A stretch of DNA of 58,836 nucleotides from Clostridiaceae bacterium. GTDB lineage: Bacteria; Bacillota; Clostridia; DSM-8532. The translations under genes and the position numbers were made by a program. The DNA is taken from positions 1 to 58,836 of the forward strand of contig JAAYFU010000066.1 of NCBI GenBank assembly GCA_012728095.1, given 5' to 3'. A model generated the notes under the pieces. That model saw only the letters and a program-made list of their open reading frames with translations, was not told the origin of the DNA and did not search any database. Below are positions 36,629 to 44,797 of the stretch, piece after piece. Numbering within the stretch: the stretch's first letter is position 1; each line of letters opens with the position of its first letter.

Positions 36629-37570
36629 TTGTCTTTTTCAATGGATATTAAAAAGGAGCTTACCAGGATTGAGACTTCTGGTATTTGCTGCAAGGAATAT
36701 GAGCTTACCGGTATTATCAGAGCCGGTATTGTTATCAGAAAATATAAGGGAAAGCCAAGAGTTCTTTTTACTACTGAAAACGCATCCCTCTCAAGACATT
36801 TGTATTCACGGGTTAAAGAGTTATATAAAAACAGTCCTGATATATTTATACTAAAAACACGGCGTTTTCACAATCATACGGTATATCGCCTGGAATTTAC
36901 CCATTTGCTTGGGGAAGAAATGAAAATGATAATGAAAAAGATGGGCATTTCTATTGACGGCGAAAAAATATCTTATAAAAACATTAAGATCAGGAAAAGA
37001 TGCTGCAAAAGAGCATATTTGAGAGGCTGTTTCCTGGCCGGAGGCTCAATTACCGATCCGGATCGCTCATATCACCTGGAAGTAACGTTTCCAAGTTTAC
37101 TTCTTGCCCAGGAATGCATTTCCCTGTTAAAGGAATTTGATATTGAATCCAGGCATATTGAAAGAAAAGGACATTATTTGGTATACTTGAAAGAAGGTCA
37201 GGAAATCGTTGATTTTCTCAACGTAATAGGCGCTCACAACGCGCTATTGAAGCTCGAAAATATAAGAATTTTAAAAGATATGAGAAACCAGGTCAATCGT
37301 ATAGTCAACTGCGAGACCGCGAACCTGGAAAAAACAGTAAACGCTTCCTTACGCCATGTTGACAGTATAAAATACATAGCCGAAACAAGGGGGTTGGACA
37401 GTCTTCCCGAAAACCTTCGTGAAATAGCGGTATTGCGTCTTGAAAATCCGGACGCAAGCTTGTCGGAACTGGGGCAAATGCTGAACCCCGCTTTATCAAA
37501 ATCCGGTGTTAATCACCGTCTGAGGAAAATTGACCGCATTGCTGAGAACATAAGATTAAACGGCATTTAA
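36629..37570 (+). CDS. whiA: WhiA DNA-binding protein
   Basis: A 313-residue protein with an N-terminal LAGLIDADG-homing-endonuclease-like fold (R-G-C-F-L-A-G-G-S-I-T-D-P near 137) and a C-terminal helix-turn-helix (S-L-S-E-L-G-Q-M-L-N and S-G-V-N-H-R-L-R-K). WhiA influences division and chromosome segregation in Firmicutes and sporulation in Streptomyces. The start TTG 36629 is set by AAGGAGGG 6 nt upstream. No ptsH/crh gene follows, unlike in Bacillus. Confidence 0.93.
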   Translation: MSFSMDIKKELTRIETSGICCKEYELTGIIRAGIVIRKYKGKPRVLFTTENASLSRHLYSRVKELYKNSPDIFILKTRRFHNHTVYRLEFTHLLGEEMKMIMKKMGISIDGEKISYKNIKIRKRCCKRAYLRGCFLAGGSITDPDRSYHLEVTFPSLLLAQECISLLKEFDIESRHIERKGHYLVYLKEGQEIVDFLNVIGAHNALLKLENIRILKDMRNQVNRIVNCETANLEKTVNASLRHVDSIKYIAETRGLDSLPENLREIAVLRLENPDASLSELGQMLNPALSKSGVNHRLRKIDRIAENIRLNGI

Positions 37571-37618
37571 TATATATTCTTCCTTTTTCAGCAATGAATA
37601 TTTAAAGTCTACATATCT

Positions 37619-37657
37619 TGATTATATTGAAATAACGTGGTATAAATGTAATATAAT
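37619..37657 (+). promoter_or_regulatory. Promoter region of the lipoprotein gene at 37691
   Basis: Two overlapping candidates exist: TTGATT (37619-37624) with TATAAA (37641-37646), spacer 16, and TTGAAA (37627-37632) with TATAAT (37652-37657), spacer 19. Confidence 0.5.
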
Positions 37658-37667
37658 ACTAATTCAG

Positions 37668-37679
37668 CACTAATTAGTG
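37668..37679 (+). promoter_or_regulatory. Palindromic operator-like site CACTAATTAGTG
   Basis: A perfect 12-bp palindrome lies between the promoter and the start codon of the lipoprotein gene, where a repressor would block transcription. The cognate regulator is unknown. Confidence 0.4.
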
Positions 37680-37690
37680 AGGTTATTGTC

Positions 37691-38830
37691 ATGAAAAGAA
37701 GATATTTGGCTTTTCTGCAGATTATTGTTCTTATACTCGTTTCTATCATTTCAGGATGTGGGAAAAAAAACAATATTAAACCAGGCTCAATTGAAACAAG
37801 CCCGGGAAATGAACTTCCGGAATGCAATTGGGTTATGAAGGTGGATCAGACTATCCCGAAAAAGTATGACGACGGTACGACTGTGGAACACACATTGGTC
37901 TTTATAGCTGAAAAAGAAGGAGGTACCGATGTAACAGGTACATACCACGGAGCTTTTTGCCTGAGGTCAAAACTTGATATTTCAGAATTCTCCAATGAAG
38001 GAGTAGAATATACAGGTGGTTTTGATGCATATGGATTCGGTAACGATGTAACCTTTGATATTGTTGCTTATGATGCCCAAAAATTTGCCAAATTTGGAAG
38101 AATAGGAGATACTGGAAATCCTAATCTAATAGACTATGAAACGATGGCTGCTTTTGCACATGAAATTACTGGTTCAGCCTTGCTTAATCCGTATGTCGGC
38201 GGAAGATACGCAGGCATGGGAAGCGGAGGAATCAATGCAACCGGCTCAGGGTCGGCTATTATACCGGTAAAAATAGCCATAAAATCAGGTAAAGTACATG
38301 TGGATTTTCCAACATTGGATATCGGAAGCATGTTTGAAGGCCAGTTGATAGAAGTTCCATTGGGCGACAATAGCCAGTATAAGGAAACTATGGACATAAT
38401 AGAAGCCATGAAGGAAGCTAGTAAAAACAGCGATTCTGCTGGAAAGGATACTGGTTCAGCCGGTATAAGCATTCCTGGAGGTAATGGTGAAACAAAAGGG
38501 CAGACAGGAACAAATCTTGAAATACCGGATTCTTTCCCTACCGATGATGTCCCGGTTATACCCGATGCAAAGATTTTTAATTTTTATGAAAATGGGAGAA
38601 AAACCAATGTCGCTATAATGTTCGGCACCGATAAGAGTTTTGATGAAGTCTTGGAGTTTTACCAGGAGAATTTTATAAGTAAACTTGAAAAAGAACCAGA
38701 AAAGAAAGAATCGGAAGGAACAATAATGTTTATATGTGAAATGGAAGGATATCGCAATGTATCAATCGTAATAATGGAGGATAAATCCAAAACCTACAAT
38801 TCTATAGTCGCGCTGGAAGTATTGAAATGA
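37691..38830 (+). CDS. Lipoprotein of unknown function
   Basis: A 379-residue lipoprotein. Signal peptide with lipobox I-I-S-G-C near residue 24, a beta-rich N-terminal half, a central Gly/Ser-rich part (G-M-G-S-G-G-I-N-A-T-G-S-G-S), a low-complexity linker near 240-265, and a C-terminal domain of about 95 residues (V-P-V-I-P-D-A-K-I, then F-D-E-V-L-E-F-Y). The last domain may be an independent fold seen in clostridial lipoproteins, but I cannot name it. A second, broken lipoprotein gene follows. Confidence 0.75.
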   Translation: MKRRYLAFLQIIVLILVSIISGCGKKNNIKPGSIETSPGNELPECNWVMKVDQTIPKKYDDGTTVEHTLVFIAEKEGGTDVTGTYHGAFCLRSKLDISEFSNEGVEYTGGFDAYGFGNDVTFDIVAYDAQKFAKFGRIGDTGNPNLIDYETMAAFAHEITGSALLNPYVGGRYAGMGSGGINATGSGSAIIPVKIAIKSGKVHVDFPTLDIGSMFEGQLIEVPLGDNSQYKETMDIIEAMKEASKNSDSAGKDTGSAGISIPGGNGETKGQTGTNLEIPDSFPTDDVPVIPDAKIFNFYENGRKTNVAIMFGTDKSFDEVLEFYQENFISKLEKEPEKKESEGTIMFICEMEGYRNVSIVIMEDKSKTYNSIVALEVLK

Positions 38831-38841
38831 TAAATTACCAT

Positions 38842-38853
38842 TACCATATGGTA
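38842..38853 (+). promoter_or_regulatory. Palindrome TACCATATGGTA
   Basis: A perfect 12-bp palindrome directly before the frameshifted lipoprotein gene. Possible operator; nothing else supports it. Confidence 0.3.
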
Positions 38854-38858
38854 GAATA

Positions 38859-39484
38859 ATGAAAAAACGAGTAATTTGTATTATGAAGAAAAGATGTTCG
38901 TTTTTGGGAATCATTATTATTTTATTTTCACTGGTTGGTTGCTCAAAAATAAAGATTAAATACGGAGCCCATTATTAACATTTAAAGAAGATTCTATATC
39001 TATATCCTATATATATACATATAAAGATTTTCCCAGACTTAGTCCTTCAAGTAGCAGCGAGGAAATACTGGAGACATTAAACACACTTTATAAGTACATA
39101 CATGGTGATGATACCACAATAACGAATTTTAAAAAGAAAAAGGATACATTTGAGTTTACAGTAGATTTTACAAATGCTGAAACAATAAGTTGTTATAATA
39201 ATAAGACCCTGGAAGAATTCTCAAAGGATAGAGGTTATGATGATGTAAAAGAACTTAATCTCAGATTTATCGATTACAGCAATGGGAAAATCATTGATAA
39301 AAATGATTTGGAAAAACATAAAGATAATTTGATTCAGCTGGTGATGGACCATGCTGTAGGTGAATACTATAAAAAGCCGAAAAGAATACTTATGGTTTCG
39401 GACGGACTTAAATATAAAAAGTTATCTGATGATACAATACTTGTATTGTACGATACATCAGGAATAATAGTTTATGAAGAATAA
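38859..39484 (+). pseudogene. Frameshifted lipoprotein gene
   Basis: A signal peptide ending F-S-L-V-G-C-S-K (ATG 38859 or 38883) runs to TAA 38976-38978 after K-Y-G-A-H-Y. In another frame an uninterrupted body of about 168 codons starts near 38960 and ends at TAA 39482-39484 (T-F-K-E-D-S-I-S to I-I-V-Y-E-E), with no start codon or ribosome binding site of its own. Adding one C to the CCC run at 38968-38970 joins the two as Y-G-A-P-L-L-T-F-K-E. So this is one lipoprotein gene broken by a single-base deletion, or a sequencing error. The intact lipoprotein upstream may be a functional partner. Confidence 0.7.
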
Positions 39485-39522
39485 CAGGTGAAAGTAAATT
39501 TTGCGTTTGGAAAAAATCAGGG

Positions 39523-39566
39523 ACCGGCGATAAAAAAGAAATATGCTTTTTTGTCGCCGGTTTTTT
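39523..39566 (+). terminator. Terminator before the spoIIA operon
   Basis: ACCGGCGATAAAAAAG (39523-39538) pairs with CTTTTTTGTCGCCGGT (39546-39561), 16 bp, followed by TTTTTG. A very strong intrinsic terminator. Confidence 0.9.
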
Positions 39567-39599
39567 GTTGTGCCTGTGACTGTATAAATTCTTCAATAT

Positions 39600-39626
39600 A
39601 AAGGAAAGATGCGGGAAATAACGAAA
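39600..39626 (+). promoter_or_regulatory. Sigma-H-like promoter of the spoIIA operon
   Basis: AAAGGAAA (39600-39607) fits the sigma-H -35 element RnAGGAwww, and AACGAAA (39620-39626) is close to the -10 RnnGAAT at suitable distance. In Bacillus the spoIIA operon is transcribed by sigma-H. The match is partial, so this is inference. Confidence 0.4.
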
Positions 39627-39659
39627 TTGATAAGTAACAGGGTATCAGAGGTGAAGCGG

Positions 39660-39959
39660 ATGGATGTAAGGTTTAAAAGGGACGGAATGACACTTATCGT
39701 AACAATTGAAGGAGAGATAGATCATCATACATCAAGTTTACTGAAAGAGAAGATTGACAGCAGATTTATTATGGAACCTGTCAAAAATATGATAATAGAT
39801 TTGTCCGGAGTTACATTTATGGACAGTGCCGGTATAGGGTTGATAATGGGAAGGATGAAGAGAGTATCAAGTGTGGGAGGAAAATTAAGTATAAGAAATC
39901 CAAAACCTGAAATAATAAAAATGTTAAAAATGTCTAACATATATAATTTGTTAAATTAA
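39660..39959 (+). CDS. spoIIAA: Anti-sigma F factor antagonist SpoIIAA
   Basis: A 99-residue STAS-domain protein. The phosphorylatable Ser is in T-F-M-D-S-A-G-I-G-L near residue 58, and G-E-I-D-H-H-T near 18 is typical. Unphosphorylated SpoIIAA frees sigma F from SpoIIAB in the forespore. ATG 39660 after AGAGGTGA is preferred; the earlier ATG 39609 would overlap the likely promoter. First gene of spoIIAA-spoIIAB-sigF. Confidence 0.94.
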   Translation: MDVRFKRDGMTLIVTIEGEIDHHTSSLLKEKIDSRFIMEPVKNMIIDLSGVTFMDSAGIGLIMGRMKRVSSVGGKLSIRNPKPEIIKMLKMSNIYNLLN

Positions 39960-40007
39960 AAGAGACATTAAAAATATAGAAAGTCATGGTATTGAGAGGT
40001 TAAAAGT

Positions 40008-40436
40008 ATGCAGCCAGTCAATAGAATGAGAACCGAGTTTATCAGTAAATCAGTCAACGAGGGGTTTGCCCGGGTTGTCGCGGCCAGTTTTGTGGCTCAG
40101 GCCGATCCTCCGATTGATATTCTTGCCGATATACGGACTGCCGTATCAGAAGCCGTAACCAATGCCATAATTCACGGCTATGAAGAAAAAGAAGGAATAA
40201 TCGTAATGGAATGTATTCTTTATAATGACCACGTAGAAATAACCATAGAAGATTTTGGCAAGGGAATTGAGGATATTGAAAAGGCGCGAACGCCGCTTTA
40301 TACTTCAAAGCCTGAACTTGAACGTTCAGGAATGGGATTTACGATAATGGAAACCTTTATGGACAGTTTAAGAGTTGAATCGGCACCGGGCAAAGGCACA
40401 AAAGTACATATGACAAAACAGTTGGAATACAGGTAG
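40008..40436 (+). CDS. spoIIAB: Anti-sigma F factor / serine kinase SpoIIAB
   Basis: A 142-residue GHKL-type ATPase that binds sigma F and phosphorylates SpoIIAA. N-box V-S-E-A-V-T-N-A-I-I-H-G-Y near residue 45, G1 box E-D-F-G-K-G-I near 82, G2 box S-G-M-G-F-T-I-M near 106. AGAGGT precedes the ATG. Family-typical length. Confidence 0.95.
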   Translation: MQPVNRMRTEFISKSVNEGFARVVAASFVAQADPPIDILADIRTAVSEAVTNAIIHGYEEKEGIIVMECILYNDHVEITIEDFGKGIEDIEKARTPLYTSKPELERSGMGFTIMETFMDSLRVESAPGKGTKVHMTKQLEYR

Positions 40437-40444
40437 GCTAATAT

Positions 40445-41179
40445 ATGGATAATATAAATAACGAGTCGAGCCTGGAACTTATTAAGAGAGCCCAGAGCGG
40501 CGATGTTGAAGCACGGAATACCCTCATAGACAATAATACGGGTTTGGTCTGGAGCGTGGTAAAACGTTTCAGAAACCGTAACGTTGAAATCGAAGATCTG
40601 TTCCAAATAGGTTGTATCGGGCTTATTAAGGCTGTTGATAAATTTGACCTGTCTTTTAATGTGCAATTCTCTACTTATGCGGTTCCTATGATATTAGGAG
40701 AAATTCGCCGCTATTTCAGGGACGACGGAGTTATAAAAGTCAGCAGAAGCTTAAAGGAATTATCAATAAAAGCAAGGGACGCAAGCGAAAAATTGGAGCA
40801 AAAAATGGGAAGACCCCCCAGTATACTCGAATTGGCAGAGGAACTGGGAGAAGAACCGGAAAACATTGTCCATGCCATGGAAGCGTCCCGAACCCCTGAT
40901 TCCTTATTCAGGGAATACGATGACGATGATGGAGCGGAAAACCGTTTAATAGACAGGATTATTACACATGATAATAACAGGGAATCCGAAACGGTCGAAA
41001 GAATATCGCTTCATAATGCTATAAAGCAGCTTCCAAGCCGTGAAAAAAAACTCATTTGGATGCGCTATTATTCCGGGCAGACACAGCAAACCGTAGCCAA
41101 AAAACTGGGTATTTCACAGGTACAGGTTTCAAGGCTTGAGAAAAAGATATTGGAAGCATTGAGAAGCATGCTGAAATAG
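40445..41179 (+). CDS. sigF: RNA polymerase sigma-F factor
   Basis: A 244-residue sporulation sigma factor active in the forespore. Region 2: D-L-F-Q-I-G-C-I-G-L-I-K-A-V-D-K-F-D near residue 46 and the 2.4 helix F-S-T-Y-A-V-P-M-I-L-G-E-I-R-R. Region 3 follows, then region 4 helix-turn-helix Q-T-Q-Q-T-V-A-K-K-L-G-I-S-Q-V-Q-V-S-R near 220. It starts 8 nt after spoIIAB. Confidence 0.95.
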   Translation: MDNINNESSLELIKRAQSGDVEARNTLIDNNTGLVWSVVKRFRNRNVEIEDLFQIGCIGLIKAVDKFDLSFNVQFSTYAVPMILGEIRRYFRDDGVIKVSRSLKELSIKARDASEKLEQKMGRPPSILELAEELGEEPENIVHAMEASRTPDSLFREYDDDDGAENRLIDRIITHDNNRESETVERISLHNAIKQLPSREKKLIWMRYYSGQTQQTVAKKLGISQVQVSRLEKKILEALRSMLK

Positions 41180-41217
41180 GGCCGGTATATAATTTAAAAA
41201 CAGAATCATGAAATTAT

Positions 41218-42567
41218 TTACTTTATTCTCCTTACTTCAAGATAGAAGCGTTTTTCTGACGCTTCTCCCATGGAGAATGTTTTTCTGGGCAGAGCCCCGT
41301 CAAGTATTACTGTTTTAAAAAGCTCGTTTTTATCCATGTTCGAAAGGAAGAAACCAATGTTTCCGGGTTGTTTTCCGAGTCTTTCGGTTATTTCTTCACC
41401 ATGCACATAATCAATTGAAACTTGCTTATTTTCTTTTATATAATCATCAAGAAAACTTTGAAGAGTCCCAACATCAAGATTGTACAAAGGACATTCAACG
41501 GTTATGTAACCATACCCTTCTTCGGTTACAAATTTTATTGCATGGCCGGAAACATCCGGTTTTTCTGTACCATACGTTACTCTGGCATAGCAGCCCTTGC
41601 TTCTGTAATAAGCGACAAAGGAATCCAACAAATGCCTGGGATTTGAATTAAAAACAACGCGTTGAATCGGCTCAAATACAAGCCCGCTGTCGTGAACATT
41701 AACTATCTCAACAAGGGCATAACGGGCGGGATGATCTTTTAATTCAGCTTCTTTCGCTGATTTTTTTATTTTTTCCCAACAGGCTTTTGCGGTGGCGAGT
41801 GAATGGTTACCGTCACCGACAGCAAACAAAAGAACACCATAATCATCGTTCACGTTATAGCGTGATTTGAAGTTTTCCTTATCTGCAAGCTTTAAAAGAG
41901 CGTTTACCACATTTTCAATCAAGTCTTCCTGGTTAATCTGCCAACCCTTGATACTTCCACTTTGTTTCATGAGATCAAAAGAGTATAGCTGGTTCAATGT
42001 GCCGGTTTTTTCAACCAGTGGCTCAATTACTGTTCTTTCAGCATCATCTATAAGTACCATGATATGAGGTACTTCCAGCTGGGCATTTTCACGGATCCTA
42101 ATACGGGGGGGAAGCCGGTCAACAATGGTCCCTTCTGTCGCGCGAATAAGACTTTGGGAACCCTTATTATAATCATAACGCTCAAGGTCTAAAGCCATCA
42201 TGAGACCGTGCCTCTTGGCACCACTTCTGAACGTTCTTTCTACAAGTATCATAGAGTATTTATATTCACACAACAAGTTGTTATTAAGATATGTTGTCAT
42301 ATTTTCATTAATTCTGTTGATCCTTGCTGCTTTTTCCTCTTCGGTTTCAATTTCAAGATAAGCTTCAGGAAAGATTAATTTTAGTGTTGACGGGCTTTCG
42401 CCGACAAAATCTTCTACATCCCTCCAATACTCCGGTTCGGATGTATATTGATCACAGGCCACAACTGACCATCGTTGCATATCGATTTCTTTGACGGGCA
42501 GCAATATTGAGCAAATGTCAATACCTAAATTGTTTTTCATTTTTTCAATCAGACTTGTTTTAAGCAT
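41218..42567 (-). CDS. DUF1015 family protein
   Basis: A 449-residue cytoplasmic protein of the DUF1015 family (PF06245). Recognisable segments are S-V-V-A-C-D-Q-Y-T-S-E-P-E-Y-W near residue 34 and V-G-D-G-N-H-S-L-A-T-A-K near 251, the latter a conserved, catalytic-looking motif. Function of this family is not established. AGGAGG precedes the ATG. It is convergent with sigF and divergent from the small membrane protein gene. Confidence 0.85.
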   Translation of the reverse strand: MLKTSLIEKMKNNLGIDICSILLPVKEIDMQRWSVVACDQYTSEPEYWRDVEDFVGESPSTLKLIFPEAYLEIETEEEKAARINRINENMTTYLNNNLLCEYKYSMILVERTFRSGAKRHGLMMALDLERYDYNKGSQSLIRATEGTIVDRLPPRIRIRENAQLEVPHIMVLIDDAERTVIEPLVEKTGTLNQLYSFDLMKQSGSIKGWQINQEDLIENVVNALLKLADKENFKSRYNVNDDYGVLLFAVGDGNHSLATAKACWEKIKKSAKEAELKDHPARYALVEIVNVHDSGLVFEPIQRVVFNSNPRHLLDSFVAYYRSKGCYARVTYGTEKPDVSGHAIKFVTEEGYGYITVECPLYNLDVGTLQSFLDDYIKENKQVSIDYVHGEEITERLGKQPGNIGFFLSNMDKNELFKTVILDGALPRKTFSMGEASEKRFYLEVRRIK

Positions 42568-42787
42568 ATAGCCTCCTGTAACGAGAATATAATTTTTGCG
42601 TCTTTATCACTCGACTTGCCATCCTTGGCCTGTGGAAAACTTAATGCCGATAAACCGGTAATGCCTATCAAGTTTTCATGGTTAATTTTAGAGCAACAAA
42701 ATATAACTGTCAAACACTTCATGGATTCAAATTTTGTTTTTTAGTAATAATAAAAACAAAGAAAAATTAAGAACAGGAGGTAGCATA

Positions 42788-42964
42788 ATGAAACCTGGTT
42801 TTGGCAGTGGTATTATCATGGGAGCGTTGATAGGCGCAGCATTTTCGATAATTGCCGAAGAGAATTTCAGATTGGATCGCTCTTGGAGAGCTATGAAAAG
42901 AACCGGTAGAAATATTGGCAGGTGTTGTGGCAGAGCATTCATGTCTATGAGACATATGATTTAA
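42788..42964 (+). CDS. Small glycine-rich membrane protein
   Basis: A 58-residue protein with one glycine-rich helix (G-S-G-I-I-M-G-A-L-I-G-A-A-F-S-I-I-A) and a basic C-terminus containing R-C-C-G-R. An ideal AGGAGGT stands 6 nt before the ATG. It resembles short YtxH-like proteins of Firmicutes, but similarity is only in the glycine-rich helix. Confidence 0.65.
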   Translation: MKPGFGSGIIMGALIGAAFSIIAEENFRLDRSWRAMKRTGRNIGRCCGRAFMSMRHMI

Positions 42965-42973
42965 TTTTAAAAG

Positions 42974-43005
42974 AAGGACTGTTGCCGTCGCCAACGGTCC
43001 TTTAT
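42974..43005 (+). terminator. Terminator after the small membrane protein
   Basis: AAGGACTGTTG (42974-42984) pairs, with a G-T pair, with CAACGGTCCTT (42992-43002) across a short loop, followed by TATCTTT. Confidence 0.75.
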
Positions 43006-43470
43006 CTTTAATTAAATGAAAATCTATATTTTTTATCTCTAACACTAAACCTTTTATTGGAACTGAAAACTAATTATTTCTAAATTATTTTCCTTTAAAA
43101 TTATACATATTAACATTATTTGTTAAGAATTCTAAATAATTGTCCATGAACATATTAAGGTCAACAGGTTATTACATTTTATTGATTTATTTTTTCAATA
43201 AGCATAATTCCATGTAGTCATTAATTTTGTTTTATGATCAAATTGGCATTCTGGCTTTAATTTAAATTTTGTTAAATTGAATTATATTTATTCAGAAAGT
43301 TTATTTTACCATATTTCTTACAATGTAATATTCTAATTTTCTTAATAAAACTAATAACTAAAAATAACATTTATTACTAATTATAGTATATTATATATAA
43401 AATTTAACTTGTTTAAATATATAAATATAAGTAATTTAAAGTAATTTTTATAAAATTTTATAGGTAAATA

Positions 43471-43499
43471 TTGATAAGAAATTTAAGTAATGGTATAAT
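43471..43499 (+). promoter_or_regulatory. Strong promoter toward the secretion module
   Basis: TTGATA (43471-43476), a 17-bp spacer ending TGG, and TATAAT (43494-43499). It combines a -35, an extended -10 and a perfect -10, and would give a leader of about 200 nt. Confidence 0.65.
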
Positions 43500-43669
43500 G
43501 GCTAATAATAGATAATAAGAATCCTGATATTTTAAAAAATAAAGTACATCAGAAAAAATTCATATAATTCAAAATCGAATCTATGAATCAATTCACCAAT
43601 GCTGAAAAGTAAAAAACCAAAGACCTAGCCCACAACAACAGAACTGCAACTCCAACTCAAATATGAGAC

Positions 43670-43678
43670 TGTTATAAT
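43670..43678 (+). promoter_or_regulatory. Extended -10 element just before the virD4-like gene
   Basis: TGTTATAAT (43670-43678) is a TGn-extended -10 box 28 bp before the start codon; no -35 match. Confidence 0.4.
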
Positions 43679-43705
43679 AAGAGATTTATTGTATCGAGGT
43701 TGTTT

Positions 43706-44797
43706 ATGAAAACGAAACGATTAGACCTTTTTATGCTATTAATGATTTTCTGTTTTGGTCTTGGGGGAATATATTTGCTTGCACAGATTGGGTATGTTTT
43801 TGATACTGTTCTTGTATTGCATGACCAACCTAACATTATTGAGATATTTAATAGTTTTGAAAGTAATCTTTCCGAACCTCACCTGATAAAGGATAATCTT
43901 TTAAGTCTAAATAAGGATACATATACTTTTAAGTTTACTTTTCTCGGTATTTTCACCTGTTTGCTATGGATTCTTTATACTGTTACGACCAGAAAAAAGT
44001 ACAGGAAAGGCAAGGAGTACGGTTCGGCACGTTGGGGGACGGCTAAGGAAGCTTTAAAACTGTCAGATAAGAAAAATAAAAACAATAATATTATTCTGAC
44101 AAATGATATACAAATGAGTTTAAACACATACCAAACACAGAAAAATCTGAATGTATTGGTTATAGGAAGTTCCGGCTCAGGTAAGACCAGGTTTTACGTT
44201 AAACCTAATTTAATGCAGATGAACACAAGTTACATAATCACCGACCCAAAAGGCGAGTTGTTAAGAAGCTGCGGCAAGATGCTTGAGAAAAACGGTTATA
44301 ATGTTAAGGTTTTTAACCTTATTAATATGAAGAACAGCTGCAATTACAATCCTTTTGCTTATTTACAGGATGCCGACGGCAAATACAGTGATTCCAACGT
44401 AGTTAAGCTCATTAATGTTCTTATGAAGAATACAAAAAAAGAAGGACAATCAAACGGAGACCAGTTTTGGGAAGACAGCGCAGAAGCATTATTATTAGCC
44501 TTATCCTTTTACTTAATATATGAAGGCAATAGAAATGAAAAGAATTTTGCCACGGTTATTGGCTATTTCATTTTTAACCAGATGCCTTTTGAAAAGTTCA
44601 TAGTTACATGGTTTAAAATGAACTTTAATCCGCAGAAAAGGAAATTTATGTATATGCCTGTTTTTACGATAATACGGAAAGAAATCATCAATGATGACAT
44701 AAAAGCCATAAGAATTGAATCAGAGGCGCTGAAAAAACAAAACAAGAGAAAACCCGGTAAAAATAACATGTCTAAAAAATGTAAGGGGGCATCATAA
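43706..44797 (+). CDS. Truncated VirD4/TraG-type coupling protein fused to a PrgI-like C-terminus
   Basis: A 363-residue chimera. Residues 1-285 match the front half of Tn1549-type VirD4 coupling ATPases: two membrane helices (about 7-32 and 75-93), E-Y-G-S-A-R-W-G near 105, Walker A I-G-S-S-G-S-G-K-T near 153, T-D-P-K-G-E near 179 and D-Q-F-W-E-D near 252. The frame then turns without interruption into G-Y-F-I-F-N-Q-M-P-F-E-K-F and W-F-K-M, the pattern of the end of PrgI-family secretion proteins. The second half of VirD4, including Walker B, is missing (family length about 600). An in-frame deletion joining virD4 to prgI explains this. ATG 43706 follows GAGGT. ATPase function is presumably lost. 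Confidence 0.75.
   Translation: MKTKRLDLFMLLMIFCFGLGGIYLLAQIGYVFDTVLVLHDQPNIIEIFNSFESNLSEPHLIKDNLLSLNKDTYTFKFTFLGIFTCLLWILYTVTTRKKYRKGKEYGSARWGTAKEALKLSDKKNKNNNIILTNDIQMSLNTYQTQKNLNVLVIGSSGSGKTRFYVKPNLMQMNTSYIITDPKGELLRSCGKMLEKNGYNVKVFNLINMKNSCNYNPFAYLQDADGKYSDSNVVKLINVLMKNTKKEGQSNGDQFWEDSAEALLLALSFYLIYEGNRNEKNFATVIGYFIFNQMPFEKFIVTWFKMNFNPQKRKFMYMPVFTIIRKEIINDDIKAIRIESEALKKQNKRKPGKNNMSKKCKGAS

Larger units (their letters stand above)
43006..43705. other. About 700 bp of gene-free, extremely AT-rich DNA at the edge of the secretion module
   Basis: The stretch contains no credible coding frame and is far richer in A and T than its surroundings, consistent with acquired or decayed DNA. It holds two good promoter elements reading toward the secretion genes (43471-43499 and 43670-43678) and short hairpins, and I see no attachment-site repeats. 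Confidence 0.7.
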
